This document shows, one piece after another, positions 39,677-52,053 of a DNA stretch of 64,000 bases (position 1 is its first letter; each line of letters starts with the position of its first letter). The notes under the pieces were generated by a model. That model made no database searches. It was given only the letters and a program-made list of their open reading frames with translations, and was not told where the DNA came from. Location of the stretch: NCBI RefSeq assembly GCF_000524195.1, contig NW_020170381.1, positions 2,932,401 to 2,996,400 of the forward strand, read 5' to 3'. The translations under genes and the position numbers were made by a program. This DNA comes from Echinococcus granulosus (Eukaryota > Platyhelminthes > Cestoda > Cyclophyllidea > Taeniidae).

Positions 39677-41237
39677 GCGACTTTATCAGTCTTCGAATTT
39701 TGGGTGTTTTGAGTCCCCTTTGTGTGATAAAGTAATTTTGAATGGGAGCTTGTTCTATCCGCTAGTTGAAATGGTTGAAGCTCTGGCTATTCGGCTCCAG
39801 GTATTGTATGATTGAGGTGATTTGTTCACCCGGTCATTGGCTGCGGTTCTTTTCCTGATCAGGTGCCTTTGGCGCGTCACTTGCACTTGAGAACAGCATT
39901 GATGAGGTGGTAATAGGTGTGTGGTGACTACAGGAGTTGGGCTGAATTTCGAAACACGACTGCAAGGTTTGTTTCTGCAATTGCCCAGGAATTAAACTGA
40001 CAGGTTCTTTTTGGTAACCAGTAGACGAAATGATACCTGGTAACTGTAATTAGAAATTACGACTCAAGGTTAACCTGGGTGTAGAAAATAGGTGGTTGCC
40101 TACAAATCGAGTTTCACATCTCAGGGTGCGCCATCCAGGCTCGACGAGGACGATGTGCTGGGGGTCGACCTCAGTGTCTGAACGCAAGGCCAGAGAATGC
40201 AATTTAGATGGAAGATCAACCTATGTGAAGGTCTTTCGACTTTTCTACCGTTCAATCCCAGAAATTAGCCCAATGCACATAATCCAAAAACAAAGTTAAG
40301 GGGGTTAGTTTTTTTTCCAAATAACCCATATGAAGAAATAATTCTTCAAGAATCCACCTGAAAAGCGACAAAGTTGACCTCATTAATCCGGTTTAATCCA
40401 ACCTGATCTGAGCGATTGTTGTTACTTTTGATAACCTAATTCGACACAATTTGCTTGAAAACCCACCTATTGTCCACAGCCGTCCTATTCCAGCGCGAGA
40501 ATGGGGTCAAAAGGCTTTGGGTGATTAAGAGATTCGGGGTTGCGTCACGTGAAAAACCGATGCTCTAAATGTTTCAAATGCGTTACCTCTGAGTTGTACA
40601 TTGGAGGAGATGTTCACAAATACACACCAATGCTACCTTATTAATAACACCGACTAATGGCTGGTAATTGGGCGAAGAGGAGAGGGCTGAATAACGCACT
40701 TGAAGCTGGTGTCACTTCACTCCAACCTGCGCCATGGAGTTGGTCGCAGTAGATGTTGGCCGAATGCCTGCAGGTGCCCAATCAAATTCATTTAACAGCT
40801 AGAAGTATAGTCTGTGGGGCCAACGAAGTATCAGATGGAGTCTCACCGGTGTCGTATCCCTTGTCCTGGAGACGCTGGGTTCTCCAACAGTAGTGGTATT
40901 CTCACTCTCTCCGCTCTCCTCTTCCCTCGACCCCCCGGAACTTAAAGTGGAAAAAAAAAGGTCTATTTACTGATTAACAAAGTATCGCAATGCCGACAAG
41001 GCGGGTGACTCACGCTGACAGTTCTGTTCTTCCTCTAATCGTGTGCATTGGTCGCAGTTTTAATGCGCCTGACTTGAATTCCTTTACGATATCCGAAATT
41101 CGAATGGCTTTTGGAGGTAATACAAAAATCTTCTTCGATTCTAAAGCCTCCTTAAGAACAAAGAATATATTTAAGAATTGAAACACTCCATCCTTAGTCG
41201 TTTTGATGATCAGAAACGAGCTTGGTGCAGCAATTGC
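39677..41237. other. Intergenic DNA with diffuse G/C-rich patches
   Basis: No exon recognised. The patches at about 40100-40200 and 40650-40900 look compositionally different from their surroundings and could be old mobile-element debris, but no family similarity could be established by eye. Confidence 0.35.
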
Positions 41238-42924
41238 TTACAAAAAGACGAGTATGAAAGCAAACGTATGGTATGCGACATGGTAAAAAAGTACCTTTTG
41301 ATTAAGAATATTGGCTTTCCAGGTCAATGCGGGCGGTGGTGGTGGCGGTGGCGGTGGTGGTGGAGGGAGATGCGGGGCAGCAGGAGTTGAGTCCACGAAC
41401 GTGTGGAGATCAAGTGAGATAGGGCAAAAAGAGAAGTCACGATGACACTGAGAAGCATGGCCATCTCCTGCACCCCTTCTTCCACCTGCGTTTTCCGTCA
41501 TGCAGGCCACCTCCACCGTACTCAACTGCTTTGAATCGCCTTGAACCTCACTCCCTCTTGCCCACCTCCAAAATCCGACCAATCCCATTATTTCGTCGAT
41601 CAAATCGTCGAGACTTTGATCAATGCTGACTAACCTGTCGATTAGAGCATCACCTTAAAACGCAGATACAGGAATTAACGATCTTACCCATTTCCAAGGT
41701 GCCTCATTACAAGTCTCATTAGACTCAAAATCATTCATTTACACTATTTGTCTAATCAGTACCAATCGCTTTTTAGCTTATAGCGTCGTAATAAGGTGAG
41801 CATCAATGAAAGCAACTATCCTTATACCTTGGTATGTATCAGTGCTTCAACACGAGAAGGTACATCAATGGTCAGTTACCTTCTCTTTGTTTAAATGGGG
41901 TAATTCTCGCAAAATTACGCACAACTTCAAGCGGCATTTGGGTTCGCCATTGGTTTCTTCCAATTACAGTATAATTACTTGAAATCTCTTTTACGGGTAA
42001 CAAAACACACACGACATCCACTTCCCATTGTGGGAGAGGTTCGAAGGTCGCCAGGTTGTGCCAAATAGTGGTTCCAACATGGCTCTTTTTCCAATTCCAT
42101 CCGTCGCGCTCTCGTAATGTGCCGGGAATACTTGTGAGCTCAGCCTCTGCACAAACCGAACTAATGCCAAAAACTAGAGCTGTATAATGATTGTACACTG
42201 TTTGATTGTTGGTGAATGCGCTGATGAAGGAAAACTTTACGTTTGGCCCAATACATTCGTATAGTGCGGAATGACTTCGATGTTCCCTTTTGTCGGGAGA
42301 ATCGGGTTTTTTAGCCTTTTTGTACTCGAATACTGGATAAGTCGTTGATGCGGCCTAAAATGCCCAGATTCAGTCCGTCAGAACCATAATTAAGTATTCA
42401 AGAAAAACTACACGATAGCGTTGATGTAACATTTGAAGACACTGTATAAAAGTACATAACTCAAATCCAGATTCATTCAAATTTTCCCATGTTGAAGTAA
42501 TTTAGAAAAAGTTTGCGCAAAAATCCTCATTAAGCACTTCAAATTTTCCACACCCTTCATAAAAATCTGAGTTAGCTGGAATTTAAGATAGGTTATGCCT
42601 ATACGAGTGCGTAAATGCTGTTCTACATCAAATCAACATTACTTGATGGTCTCAGTATAAAGTAATTAATCCTTGCTGTTACCAATTAAAACACTAAACA
42701 CGAGAGAAATGTTGTTCTAAGTTCCGTTTGTAAACGTGTCCCTCAAGTACATAAGGAAAGTATGCGGCAAATGTCAAAACAAATTATACCCCATATGTGA
42801 CCGTGTTTGAACAATTGCTTGAAGTCACATCTTCTAACTGCTTGGCCGGTTTTCTGCTTCGAAGGACGTTGTATACCAGTATTGACATCGCATAAGTGAA
42901 CGTAGCGTAGCTCAATACGAAGAA
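41238..42924 (-). CDS. Unrecognised membrane protein with poly-proline C-terminal part (partial)
   Basis: Minus-strand exons 42924-42802, 42354-41880 and 41653-41238 join in phase (remainders 0, then 1+2), giving about 337 residues to a stop at 41238. Exon 1 starts with one hydrophobic segment (FVLSYATFTYAMSILVYNVL), followed by basic residues. Exon 2 contains YECIGPNVKFSFISAF, the sequons NQT and NYT, two internal cysteines and many aromatic residues (RDGWNWKK, TIWHNL). Exon 3 starts with an acidic, helix-like SIDQSLDDLIDEIM and ends with about twelve consecutive prolines encoded by a CCN repeat. A donor GTACTT after ILNQK (41295) could continue the gene. I do not recognise the family. The 5' end is missing, either in or beyond the assembly gap at 43221. 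The donor at 42802 (GTCACA) is weak. Confidence 0.5.
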
Positions 42925-43178
42925 CTTAATTAAAAACAGACCATTTCTTTAATGACCTTCGTTGCCAAAGTCTAAATCTGCTCCAATGAGGGGACAAAAA
43001 GGGCTTTGCAACTAGTGAGACAGCCACAAGTCTTATCAGTTATCGCTAGTTTTTTGTATTGCATACTAACTGCAAGAACTATTTAGGATCGATTTCATGT
43101 GCGGTCAAATGTGAGTATTACAGCAGTGTGAAACATTAGCATGGTAAGTACAGAACTATGCTAGGTATCTTCGACCAA

Positions 43179-43197
43179 TATATATATATATATACAT
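43179..43197. repeat. Short (TA)n microsatellite
   Basis: An uninterrupted ATAT run just left of the assembly gap. It is the likely reason the assembly stopped here. Confidence 0.8.
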
Positions 43198-43220
43198 ATG
43201 ATTAACCGCCAGCTATACAA

Positions 43221-43320
43221 NNNNNNNNNNNNNNNNNNNNNNNNNNNNNNNNNNNNNNNNNNNNNNNNNNNNNNNNNNNNNNNNNNNNNNNNNNNNNNNN
43301 NNNNNNNNNNNNNNNNNNNN
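43221..43320. other. Assembly gap of 100 Ns
   Basis: Exactly one hundred N characters, the conventional placeholder for a gap of unknown length. Any reading frame drawn across it is meaningless, and real sequence of unknown size is missing between 43220 and 43321. Confidence 0.99.
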
Positions 43321-43559
43321 ACACTCGCTATCGCATTCATTGATTTCACATTACAGCCCAGTGGTAGTATAAGGCGCCTCTACAGTAAATCTATTCGCCA
43401 TGGTAACAGCCCGACTCGTACCAATCAAAAAATCCTATAATATAGCTTGACAAATGCAATAACTTCGATGATAAACAATGCCTTATTTTTAGGGCAACAA
43501 GGCGTTACATTTGATATCAACTCAATGCATATAGAGTGAGCTTTGTTTTGTAGAGACTT

Positions 43560-44633
43560 TGGAGAAAATGAGGATCGTCTACCGTTCCGTTTTAAAATAG
43601 GATTACTTAAGGCTTTACCATTATACCTCTCCCAAATGGTCTGGCCCTTGGCGAGAAGTCAGCAGCACCAACTCTTTCTGCGTGTTGCCAGTAAAAGGCT
43701 GTCGGAGTATTATGTCTTCCTTTTTACTCGGGAAGGTTTTGAGGTGCTATATTGGTGGCTGCAGAGAGCAAATCAGGTCTGAGAGGAAAACAGTGCTGAG
43801 TACTAGGCCGTGGCGGGATATATGAAGGGCATACGTTGTGGATGAGAAAATCTGTGATGTCACCTAAGAGGGGTTTCAAATTGATATCTTTTGTTGGAAA
43901 GCACCCCACTTCTGTCGTCTACATTAGTGTTCAAAAATCTAGAAATGTGTATTACAGGGCTACCCACCATACCAGTGTGGAGATACTAATTAGTTGAGTA
44001 TAACTCCACCACTTCTCTATTTGAGGATGAAACCCAGATAGATGTGGCTGGACAGAAATAAAGTGAGAAAATGTCGAACGAAGTAATAAACACGAAACCT
44101 TATTCCCAAGGAATGATGTTAAACTCCGACCTTTGTTGTAAGAATCTGCTTTTAGGCCAGTGCTCTTACGACTAGCAATGGTGGACGTGGTGACCAGCTT
44201 ATTCCTTTTAACTCCTAGTTGAGTTTCCAAATGAATGTAGCTTCTGACCCAGTAGAACTACCAAGAGGGGTGAGTGACGTTGCAGTTGGATATTTTTTAT
44301 TTGCGTGCATATTGTATGATTAGCACGTTTGGCTTGTTGGTGTTTCCTTACAACACCAATTGTGTTGTAATAGCTAAAGATTAATGTTTAGCATGAGGTG
44401 GGCTGGGAGCAAGGCTCAAAAAATTGGAGAGGCTACGCAATGCTACAATTATTAGTGTAATTCTTGGCTTCGGGAATAGGGCAAATAGAATCTCCATCTG
44501 TGTATCTCCTCAGAGCAATCTGAACTTCGGGCCGTAACAGTGGACCTTAAGCCCCTCCGTAAGTCAATAATACAAAATCTTCTGCGATTATTGTAGCAAT
44601 CTTCGTCTCTAGGATAATCTGCAGGTGCTGCAA
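43560..44633 (+). mobile_element. Miniature LTR retroelement (TRIM-like), copy B, decayed
   Basis: Aligns end to end with copy A at 18051-19160. A decayed 5' LTR (about 43560-43751) contains ACCATTATACCT, TATGTCTTC and GAGGTGCTATA, and is followed directly by TTGGTGGCTGC, the same primer-binding-site position as copy A. The internal region shares blocks such as CATACGTTGTGGAT, CCAAGAGGGGT, GTTGCAGTTGGATA and AGGCTCAAAAA. The 3' LTR runs 44441-44633 (TGCTACAATT ... GCAGGTGCTGCA). There is no clear coding capacity. The LTRs have diverged strongly from each other, so it is an old insertion. Confidence 0.75.
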
Positions 44634-44963
44634 AGCCAAATCCTACTTTAATAACAAAAATAGGCGGTTATAAATACTTAGAAAAATTTTCAATTTTTAT
44701 TGTTAATCGCTTTTTGTTACAAAATCACCGTAAATTAAGTAAAGAATTAAAAGTCCTTTCGGGAATAAACTATACCAACCTAATTATTTTACATTTGTGT
44801 AGGGCCTCGACACTTCCCGGAAAATGAAAGTAAACATAATATTTTGACGGAATATATATAGATATATAGTTGTGCATGGGGCTACTGGGAAGGCCCCGTT
44901 GAAGGTACGATGACATGGGAGATTAATTAAAGCAATTCTAGTAAGGAAAACCTGTGGGTTTCT

Positions 44964-45158
44964 TGTAACACGCTGATTGCCTGTTTAACACTTGGTGTTG
45001 ATAAAGTATCACATTGAGTCATGGCCATTGAGTTTTTTCTAGGTAGGCTGCCCTCCAAGCCATGGCAGTAGCCCTAACCCCCTCTGCTTGTCAAATACAT
45101 ATGATCTGCTTAAGTTTCGTATCTTCATTTTCCTTTAGAAAAGTCTCTGAGTATTACA
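44964..45158 (+). mobile_element. Solo LTR of the miniature LTR-retroelement family
   Basis: 195 bp starting TGTAACACGCTGATTG and ending GAGTATTACA, with the family blocks TGTTTAACACTTGGTGTTG, GGTAGGCTGCCCTCCAAGCCATGGCAGTAGCCC (in pieces) and CTGCTTAAGT. No internal region follows, and the 4 bases either side do not match. It lies only 330 bp right of copy B, so this locus has been hit more than once. Confidence 0.78.
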
Positions 45159-46883
45159 GCATAACAATTGCACTAATTAAGTAAATGAAAAAACAACCAC
45201 TTTTTGCAAGCTAGAGTGCCTGTTTTTAGTTGAATAAAGGATAAATGTCATTTAAACATACTAACAGGCTATTAATCTGCTCATGCTGAATACGAATTGG
45301 ATTTTCTAATTTGAACAGGACTGGCTGATCATATTCTGTTATTAACAGGTATTATCACATATCACTCACTTTGACAGCATGCAAAAAATGTTTGGGATTT
45401 TTCAAATAATTCATTTAACTACCTGCTTATATCTACCCAAAGCATTTGTAGAAATTCCATCTCAATCTTCTAAGTGATACTGACTTCTAAAAACATTTTT
45501 AAGATAGCTTGTGGCAAACTTTTACTAAAAAGTATTATTATTTTTAAAGTTGTCTTTTATAAGTTTGTTAATTAAAATCAAAACTCGTGTTTTAATTTTA
45601 ATTTACTATCCATCATCCTACTCAACAGCGCGCTTTTGGTGATGCGGCTTCAATTGAAAACCCAAGAAGATTTTCACCATATCCTTTTGTTTGAAAAATA
45701 TTTTAAAAAAGCCTTTTACGATTGGTAAATCGTGTAATAAAATAAACTTGCAGCACATAACGATGGCGAAATCCTAATATACTAAACCTAATTAAGCTTG
45801 AATTTCGGAGAGGCCAGCCGGGGGGTGGTTCTGTCGCCCAGACCCTGCTTTGTGATGTGTATCTAGTTTAAATAAAATGTTTGTTTTGCTTTTCGCATTT
45901 TTGGTACATGGCTCTGCATCCGACCACCCTAAAGTATTTCCAGTTGGACTTTGTTGGGCCCCTTCTTTCATATGTATTTGCTTGCATAGGAAATAAGTTT
46001 GCTTTGTGTCCTTGTGTTTATTACTAGCAATGGCCTAGACGCTTCTAAATTACCAACCTTTTACACTAAATCTTGCTGTATATTTCAGGAGAGAGTGCAT
46101 CCTGTTAGCTGCATACTTAAAATGTGGCACAAAATCTTTCCAAATGCGTTAAAATTATGAGTAAAAATGGGATCTATGTTTATGTATATAAGTCTTGATT
46201 TAGAAACGCCATGCCATAAGCAGGTTATGCATGATAAACTGATCAAGCCCTATTATTCCTCTGAAAAACTGACTTTTATGACTTTTCAGTGACTTCATAC
46301 CTGTGATTTTTTTGTAAATTTACAGGAGTAAACGAAGTCCGTTGAACGTGTTTGGGTAAAATCCTCATTATTGTTGAGTTATTTTCCTGTCGCGTGGCTA
46401 GTTATAGTGACTGTCCCCGTTCTGTGCCCTGCTCCTTTTTGACTAGTTCATATTCCAAACTTTGGTTTTTCTTCGTGCAGTTTCTGGTAATCTTGGGCAA
46501 TTTTGAACAAGGCTTAAACTCACAAATTGGCTATCAATTTGCAACATTTTAAGCAGTTAATCACTTAAATTTGCCTTTTTACAATTTACATGGCTGAGTA
46601 AGTAATAAAGTGCTCGTTGACATATATTTATACCAGTATTAAATATTGATGTCCATTGTGTACATTTCTAGCTTCAAGATTATTAACAAACTCACCGCCA
46701 TTCCTTAATGTTTGGCCAAGGATCCGGCATCTGTATTACATTAGTTGCCCTTAATGCAAATTCTCTCTGCCTTTTAATATTACCGCCTTACGTCCCTTTT
46801 ATAATTTTTTTAACTTTTTATCCCTAAGAACCGGATGGTTTTATTATTTATTGCAGCGAGTCTAATAAACTCGTAAGTCCAAT
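45159..46883. other. AT-rich intergenic DNA upstream of IFT80
   Basis: No exon or repeat was recognised. It must contain the IFT80 promoter and probably its first, very short coding exon. A TTTATTGCAG-type acceptor ends at 46858, and a start codon lies somewhere to its left or close by. Confidence 0.4.
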
Positions 46884-49800
46884 TTGAGTAACAGCAGTGT
46901 TTCCTCAACAGTTGCATTTATACATAATTCCACAGCAGCTTGTGTTGTGTGGATTTCAAATGATGAGGTGATTTCAGCTGGTGATGACCATGAAATGAAA
47001 CTGTGGCGCCTTAGTAAGAAGCAGCACTCGACCTTGCTCACTCTTCCCGAAAGCCTCTTTCCTGTAGCCATAGCAGCATGTCCACCCAAGTTGGTTGCAG
47101 CAGGCCTGAATAAAAGTGCCGCTATCAATACCTTTGCAGTTTCATCTACTGATGGTTTGTTTTCTTTCACTAAAATCCTGACACCATAATGTTGGATCAC
47201 AGGGTACTTTCACCTAGTCAACAAGAGCGGTCGAGTTGAGAAAAGTGTTGAGGCACATCGAGGTGCCGTCTTAGGTCTCAGGTGGAGTTATAATGGCGAC
47301 TCTTTTGCAACCTGTAAGGCAAATCCCTCTGATTGTCTTGCATAGGTGGTGAAGATGGACAGGTAAAGGTCTGGTCTCGCAGCGGCATGCTGCGTTTGAC
47401 ACTAGTTCAGAAGAGTGAGTTCGAAGTTTTTGAAGTTTTAATTGTGAAAATCCTTAAGATCTATCTGTTTATGCCTTGGCGTGGGGGCCCAAGTCAGAGC
47501 AGATTGTTCATACATCTGGGAAACAATTGACGATCAGAACTATTCGATCGAACGCAACATCACTTACGGTATGTTAATTCGGCAAAAATGGTTTCACTAT
47601 ATCCATTCCTCTTCTTATACAGTATTTCATGTTGATTCGATTTAGTGGACGGCACATGATGGACTTATCTTGAAGGTTGACTGGAATCCAATCAATGATT
47701 TGCTCATATCTGGTGGCGAGGATTGCAAATATAAGGTGTGGGATAGTTTTGGTCGCCTTCTTTTTTCAAGCCAAGTGCACAATTATCCTATCTGCTCATT
47801 GGCGTGGAAGCCCACTGGCGATCAGTTTGCCGTTGGTAGCTACAACTTTCTTCAGCTGTGTGACAAACTTGGTGTGAGTTAAGTTTGGCTATACCGATAG
47901 TTTTTTTCACAGTAAAGCTGTGTCTATAGGTTTAATAATTTCAAATTTGTTTTCAATTTTTTAAATCTAGAAGATTTAGTGGTCTCACTCATTTGCTATG
48001 CAATTCTGCAGCAGTATTTATTGTTTTGATCCGATTTGCCGAATTTAAGCACAATTTGATGCACAACTCTTTTCATTCCCGATTAGAAGCCTCATTCTAC
48101 CTCATTTGCATTAATACCGAACCGAAATGGAAATAATTGATTAACGGAAGCTACCTTTGGAGAGTGCAACATTTATGATAAACGTGATAGCTAATTCTCT
48201 TCTGTTTGTAACGACACCACACAGTGGTCACAGAATGTCCAGAAGCCGAAGACGGGAAGCCTTCTTGACTTGGCCTGGTCTCCAAACGGAGCAAACTTAG
48301 CCGCTGCAAGTGGCAATGGTAGCGTGATTTTCGCGCACCCTGTTGGCTGTCGTTTAGAGTGGGCCGGATTCGAGGTGGTGCTCACCGACATCAGCTCAAT
48401 CACGGTCACAAAAGTCTGCGACGACTCTGTTGAAAGTCTGCAGTTCTGTCAGCCGGTGCTCCACTTCTCCTTGGCATATGGGCACCTTACCGCGCTAACT
48501 ATAAATCAGTGCTACATTTACAGGTGAATATTATTACTCTACTGAGCGATTTTCCACTAGTATTGGGAACTATTTATAGACTATTAATGCGCCTAGAGGG
48601 CTTTGAAAAGAGCTTTATTAGTCTAAGACCGGTGGAATCCTTAACTCGTCTTACCGTGAGTCTTTTGCATCCAGTGGCGCACATTTAAAGTGGGATCATC
48701 TTAAATCTGAGGCCTAGACTAGCATTTATTCATTTCTTTACTGAACCATTAAAATGTTTGCTCAATAGTGTTAAGAACTTCAATACTCCCGTGATTGTGG
48801 ACCTGAAGGATGCTATTATTTCGATAATCGTTCAATCACAAGAGTAAGTTGAAATTTTTCAGATTAAAGCGAAAGAATCTAGCAGTTTTCTGGTAGCTGG
48901 AATAATATGTAATCTAGAGACGCAAGTAGCATACTTACGAGATAATTTAATCAAAATAGAAAGCATTACTTAGATTGCTCGTTGCTAAGTAATAATGGCA
49001 GTTTTTTGACCCATCTGTAAATATCCAAATACTGCGTTCGATCTGTTGAGTTTAATTACTTTACTTCTGGTAAGGTCGGAAAACCTTGCCCCAAATAACA
49101 ATGAAACACGCTTGTGAACTTTACTGCAGCCTTCAAATTTCTAAACACCTCGGTAATCTTTGTCTTTACGGAACTAGATAAAGTAGTATTTACATATTTT
49201 GACAACGAATATCCAGTCGAGTATCATACTAGCAAACACCTATATAGGCAGTGGCTCCGTTTACCACTGCGTTAAAATGGACAACTGTTCGATGGCTGGA
49301 TCAAATGATACCCTCAACACAGGGCTCAAATTGCTAAACAACCATGAAACACTCCAACATGTAAAACTGGCTTAAGCCTCGCTTTGTTAGTGTTTTTATG
49401 CTGGTCGACTGGGGCACCTTGCTCATCTATAACTACAGTGGACGACTCATCTCCTCCGTGAAGAATGCTTCCGTGCGGACTGACTTCGTCTATCCTGGAT
49501 GCATTGCCCTCAGCAGCGACACAATTGCCACAAAGGATTCGGAGGACGAAAAAGGTACAAATTGCATTCCTATCGTTTAATATTTCCATTACATGTGTAT
49601 AACTTGATTTTTTTGGTTTCATAAATGCCAAACACCAAAAATCTGTGCAGCAATACACCTGTTCGAAGCGAATTCCGGGAAGCCAGTTGGTGATGGGAAA
49701 CCTATAATCCATGCAGTAAGTCACATTCCAACACCTCAAAAGAGATGTCTGTTGGTTATCGTTAGTGCTAACAAAAGTAAAGGTTTCAATCTAGATTTTC

Positions 49801-51785
49801 CTGTGTTGGTTTTGCACCTTGATTTCCGTGTTTATGTATCCCGCTAACCTTGGAATCTTCTCCATGTACAGCAATTAGCAGATCTTACTGTATGAATAAT
49901 GCCGTATTTAGTCTTTGCTAATGCACTCCGATAAGTGCTAACGAAATACTTCATTCGTTTCATAATAAGTATTCTTCAGTTGCCGCTTCACCAAATAGAT
50001 CAGTAAATGTGTCGCCCGGGTGCGATGAGACGCAACGGTCTTATGAAACACTGGGTAAATGTAGTTGGAAACGAATCAGATTTGTGAGCACTTTAAACCG
50101 CCTACATGCAGGCTGATGTCATGACACTGGGATTGAATCAGAAGGAATCTGTAGCAGAACGGCGCCTTGCTATTCTTGACAGAAACAAGGATCTCTTTAT
50201 TTACCAAGTACGTGTTTACGGTCGCAGCAGACCAATGATTAAATTGGGTAAGCTGGTTTCTCACCCATTGCGCCGGACTTTACCCAGCAAATCACAGTCC
50301 GTGTTTCTGCTGCAGGAAGCGTGGTCTCAGCATTCATGTGGTCTGGGACTCAAAACTTCCTCGCCGCGATCAAGAATGAAAAACTCACTATTTGGTACTA
50401 CCCAACAGTCTCCTTCGTGGACAAAGAGCTCCTCGACCTCACTGTGGAGGAAAAGAATGTGGTGTAAGTGGAGTAATACGGAACAATACTGATTTGAGGT
50501 GATGAGACTCAGTTACGAATGGAAGAATCTCACGTCCTATTAAGCTGCTATATACAGAATGCCAAACCTCATCGCTCCCACCTGGAATCAAGAGGGCAGC
50601 TTACCCATCAGACGGCCCTATTTACTTCCAAAACTCGCTGTCAATAGAGTATTGGACAGAGACGCGGTCATTTATAATTCATTTACCCATTGAGTCTAGG
50701 AGCTCTGGAATAACCTCTTTCACGCCCTCTTTGTAGGGAAGGTGGTGGAAAATACTGCACATTGAATGGCTTTAACGATAACCATGTGACCATTCGCCGA
50801 CCAGAGGGCACCATAGTGGCTTCTTCCATCTCACCCTACCCGGCTCTGCTTTACGCTCTCACGTCCAAAAACAAGTGGACTCAAGGTACACAGCTTTGCC
50901 GTAACGCAAAGGTTAGTTTTAACTTACTTTGTTGAATTTGAAGGACCCCTTGTTGTGGGCCTGTCTTGCTGGCTTGGCTATGGCGACGCGGAGATTGGAC
51001 CTTGTTGAGGATGCTTATGCGGCACTCAATAAGGTAATGCCGAGTGCTGGTTACTACTCTCATCATTAAGGCGGATAAAGTCGAGCATATAAAAAGCATA
51101 CGGGAAATGGCTTCGAAAGAGGCTCAAAGTGCACAGACACTTCTTCTTGCGGGTAAGCATCATAGAACTACCTCATTCATTTACTCTCATAACACCTAGG
51201 ACAACCAAAGGAAGCTGAACGAACACTTTTACAAGCAGGCCTTCAATTCAGTGCGGTGATGCTCAATCTTGCGCAATTTAAATGGGAAAGGTGAGTACTA
51301 TAGCAATCGACCTCAGCACTTTAAATTATCGTTTTCATTTAGGGCCCTGGAGCTAGCTAACAAAAATGAGTTATCAATAGCTATTGTGCTGTCAGCACGA
51401 CACCATTATCTCTCCAAAATAGGGCGACCAGAAAACATCCAGTCCTTCCTGAACAGCCAACATCAGGTAAAATCCCCAAACAGATTATTTAGACTTACTA
51501 CAAACAGATTTGGACACCGCGCTCAAGAGCTTAGTCCGTTATACTTAATATTAGCATGTCCTGCATTAGAAAAGAATGCATTAGTTTCCGGTGTAAACGA
51601 ACCGGCGGCAAAAAAAATACAATTTAGGTTATCACGGCATTACTCGCCATGGCGCGCTTTCGCTATTTATGATTCATCAATCGCCTAAAATTAACTCTTA
51701 ACGGTTATAGAAGATAATGGATGAAGAAACATTGAAAAGAACTGTCGAGGAGGGATATCAAAGAGAGGCCACTCGCAAAACATGA
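46884..51785 (+). CDS. IFT80: Intraflagellar transport protein 80 (WD-repeat)
   Basis: Seventeen exons from 46884: -47154, 47203-47313, 47346-47414, 47459-47568, 47646-47873, 48225-48523, 48769-48843, 49391-49554, 49651-49715, 50112-50247, 50316-50463, 50737-50911, 50944-51033, 51071-51152, 51200-51290, 51343-51466, 51711-51785. They yield about 770 residues (human 777). IFT80 is an IFT-B subunit needed to build cilia. The N-terminal WD40 propeller shows [52 protein letters not shown] and [15 protein letters not shown]. The C-terminal helical part shows [19 protein letters not shown] and LLQAGLQFS. Several introns are only 32-52 nt. The true start is unresolved: the family's first few residues are missing and 46884 is just the frame limit. 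The last exon lacks part of the family C-terminus. AATAAA lies at 51838. Confidence 0.93.
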
Positions 51786-51814
51786 ATTCCAAGAGCCGTT
51801 TTAAATTGTCAACG

Positions 51815-51820
51815 TTTATT
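51815..51820 (-). terminator. Candidate poly(A) signal for the p31comet-like gene
   Basis: TTTATT on the + strand is AATAAA on the minus strand, 234 bases downstream of the stop at 52054. It lies inside the region also transcribed as the IFT80 3' UTR. Confidence 0.4.
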
Positions 51821-51837
51821 TGTTTTCTATCATTCAC

Positions 51838-51843
51838 AATAAA
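51838..51843 (+). terminator. Candidate poly(A) signal for IFT80
   Basis: AATAAA lies 52 bases beyond the IFT80 stop codon (51783-51785), a typical position for a short animal 3' UTR. Confidence 0.55.
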
Positions 51844-52053
51844 TTCATTGGATGGAAATGAACATCGTAAAAGACGGCAACAAGTCACAAAGTAGTAACC
51901 GGGAGGAGTGAAATCACTTAATAATACGCAATAGTGTAAACACGCATTCGATTGGCATATGCATAAGCATCTACAAGCTGACAAGTCTGAAATCAAGTAA
52001 AAACCAATATTCTAATGCTTACCAGACTATACAAAGATATGTACGAAACAATT

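Noticed and set aside
43161..43440. Frames running through the N block
   Set aside because: They consist largely of undetermined bases, so the translation is meaningless.
43543..43782. 79-codon frame at the left end of TRIM copy B
   Set aside because: It coincides with a decayed LTR that aligns with non-coding LTRs elsewhere.
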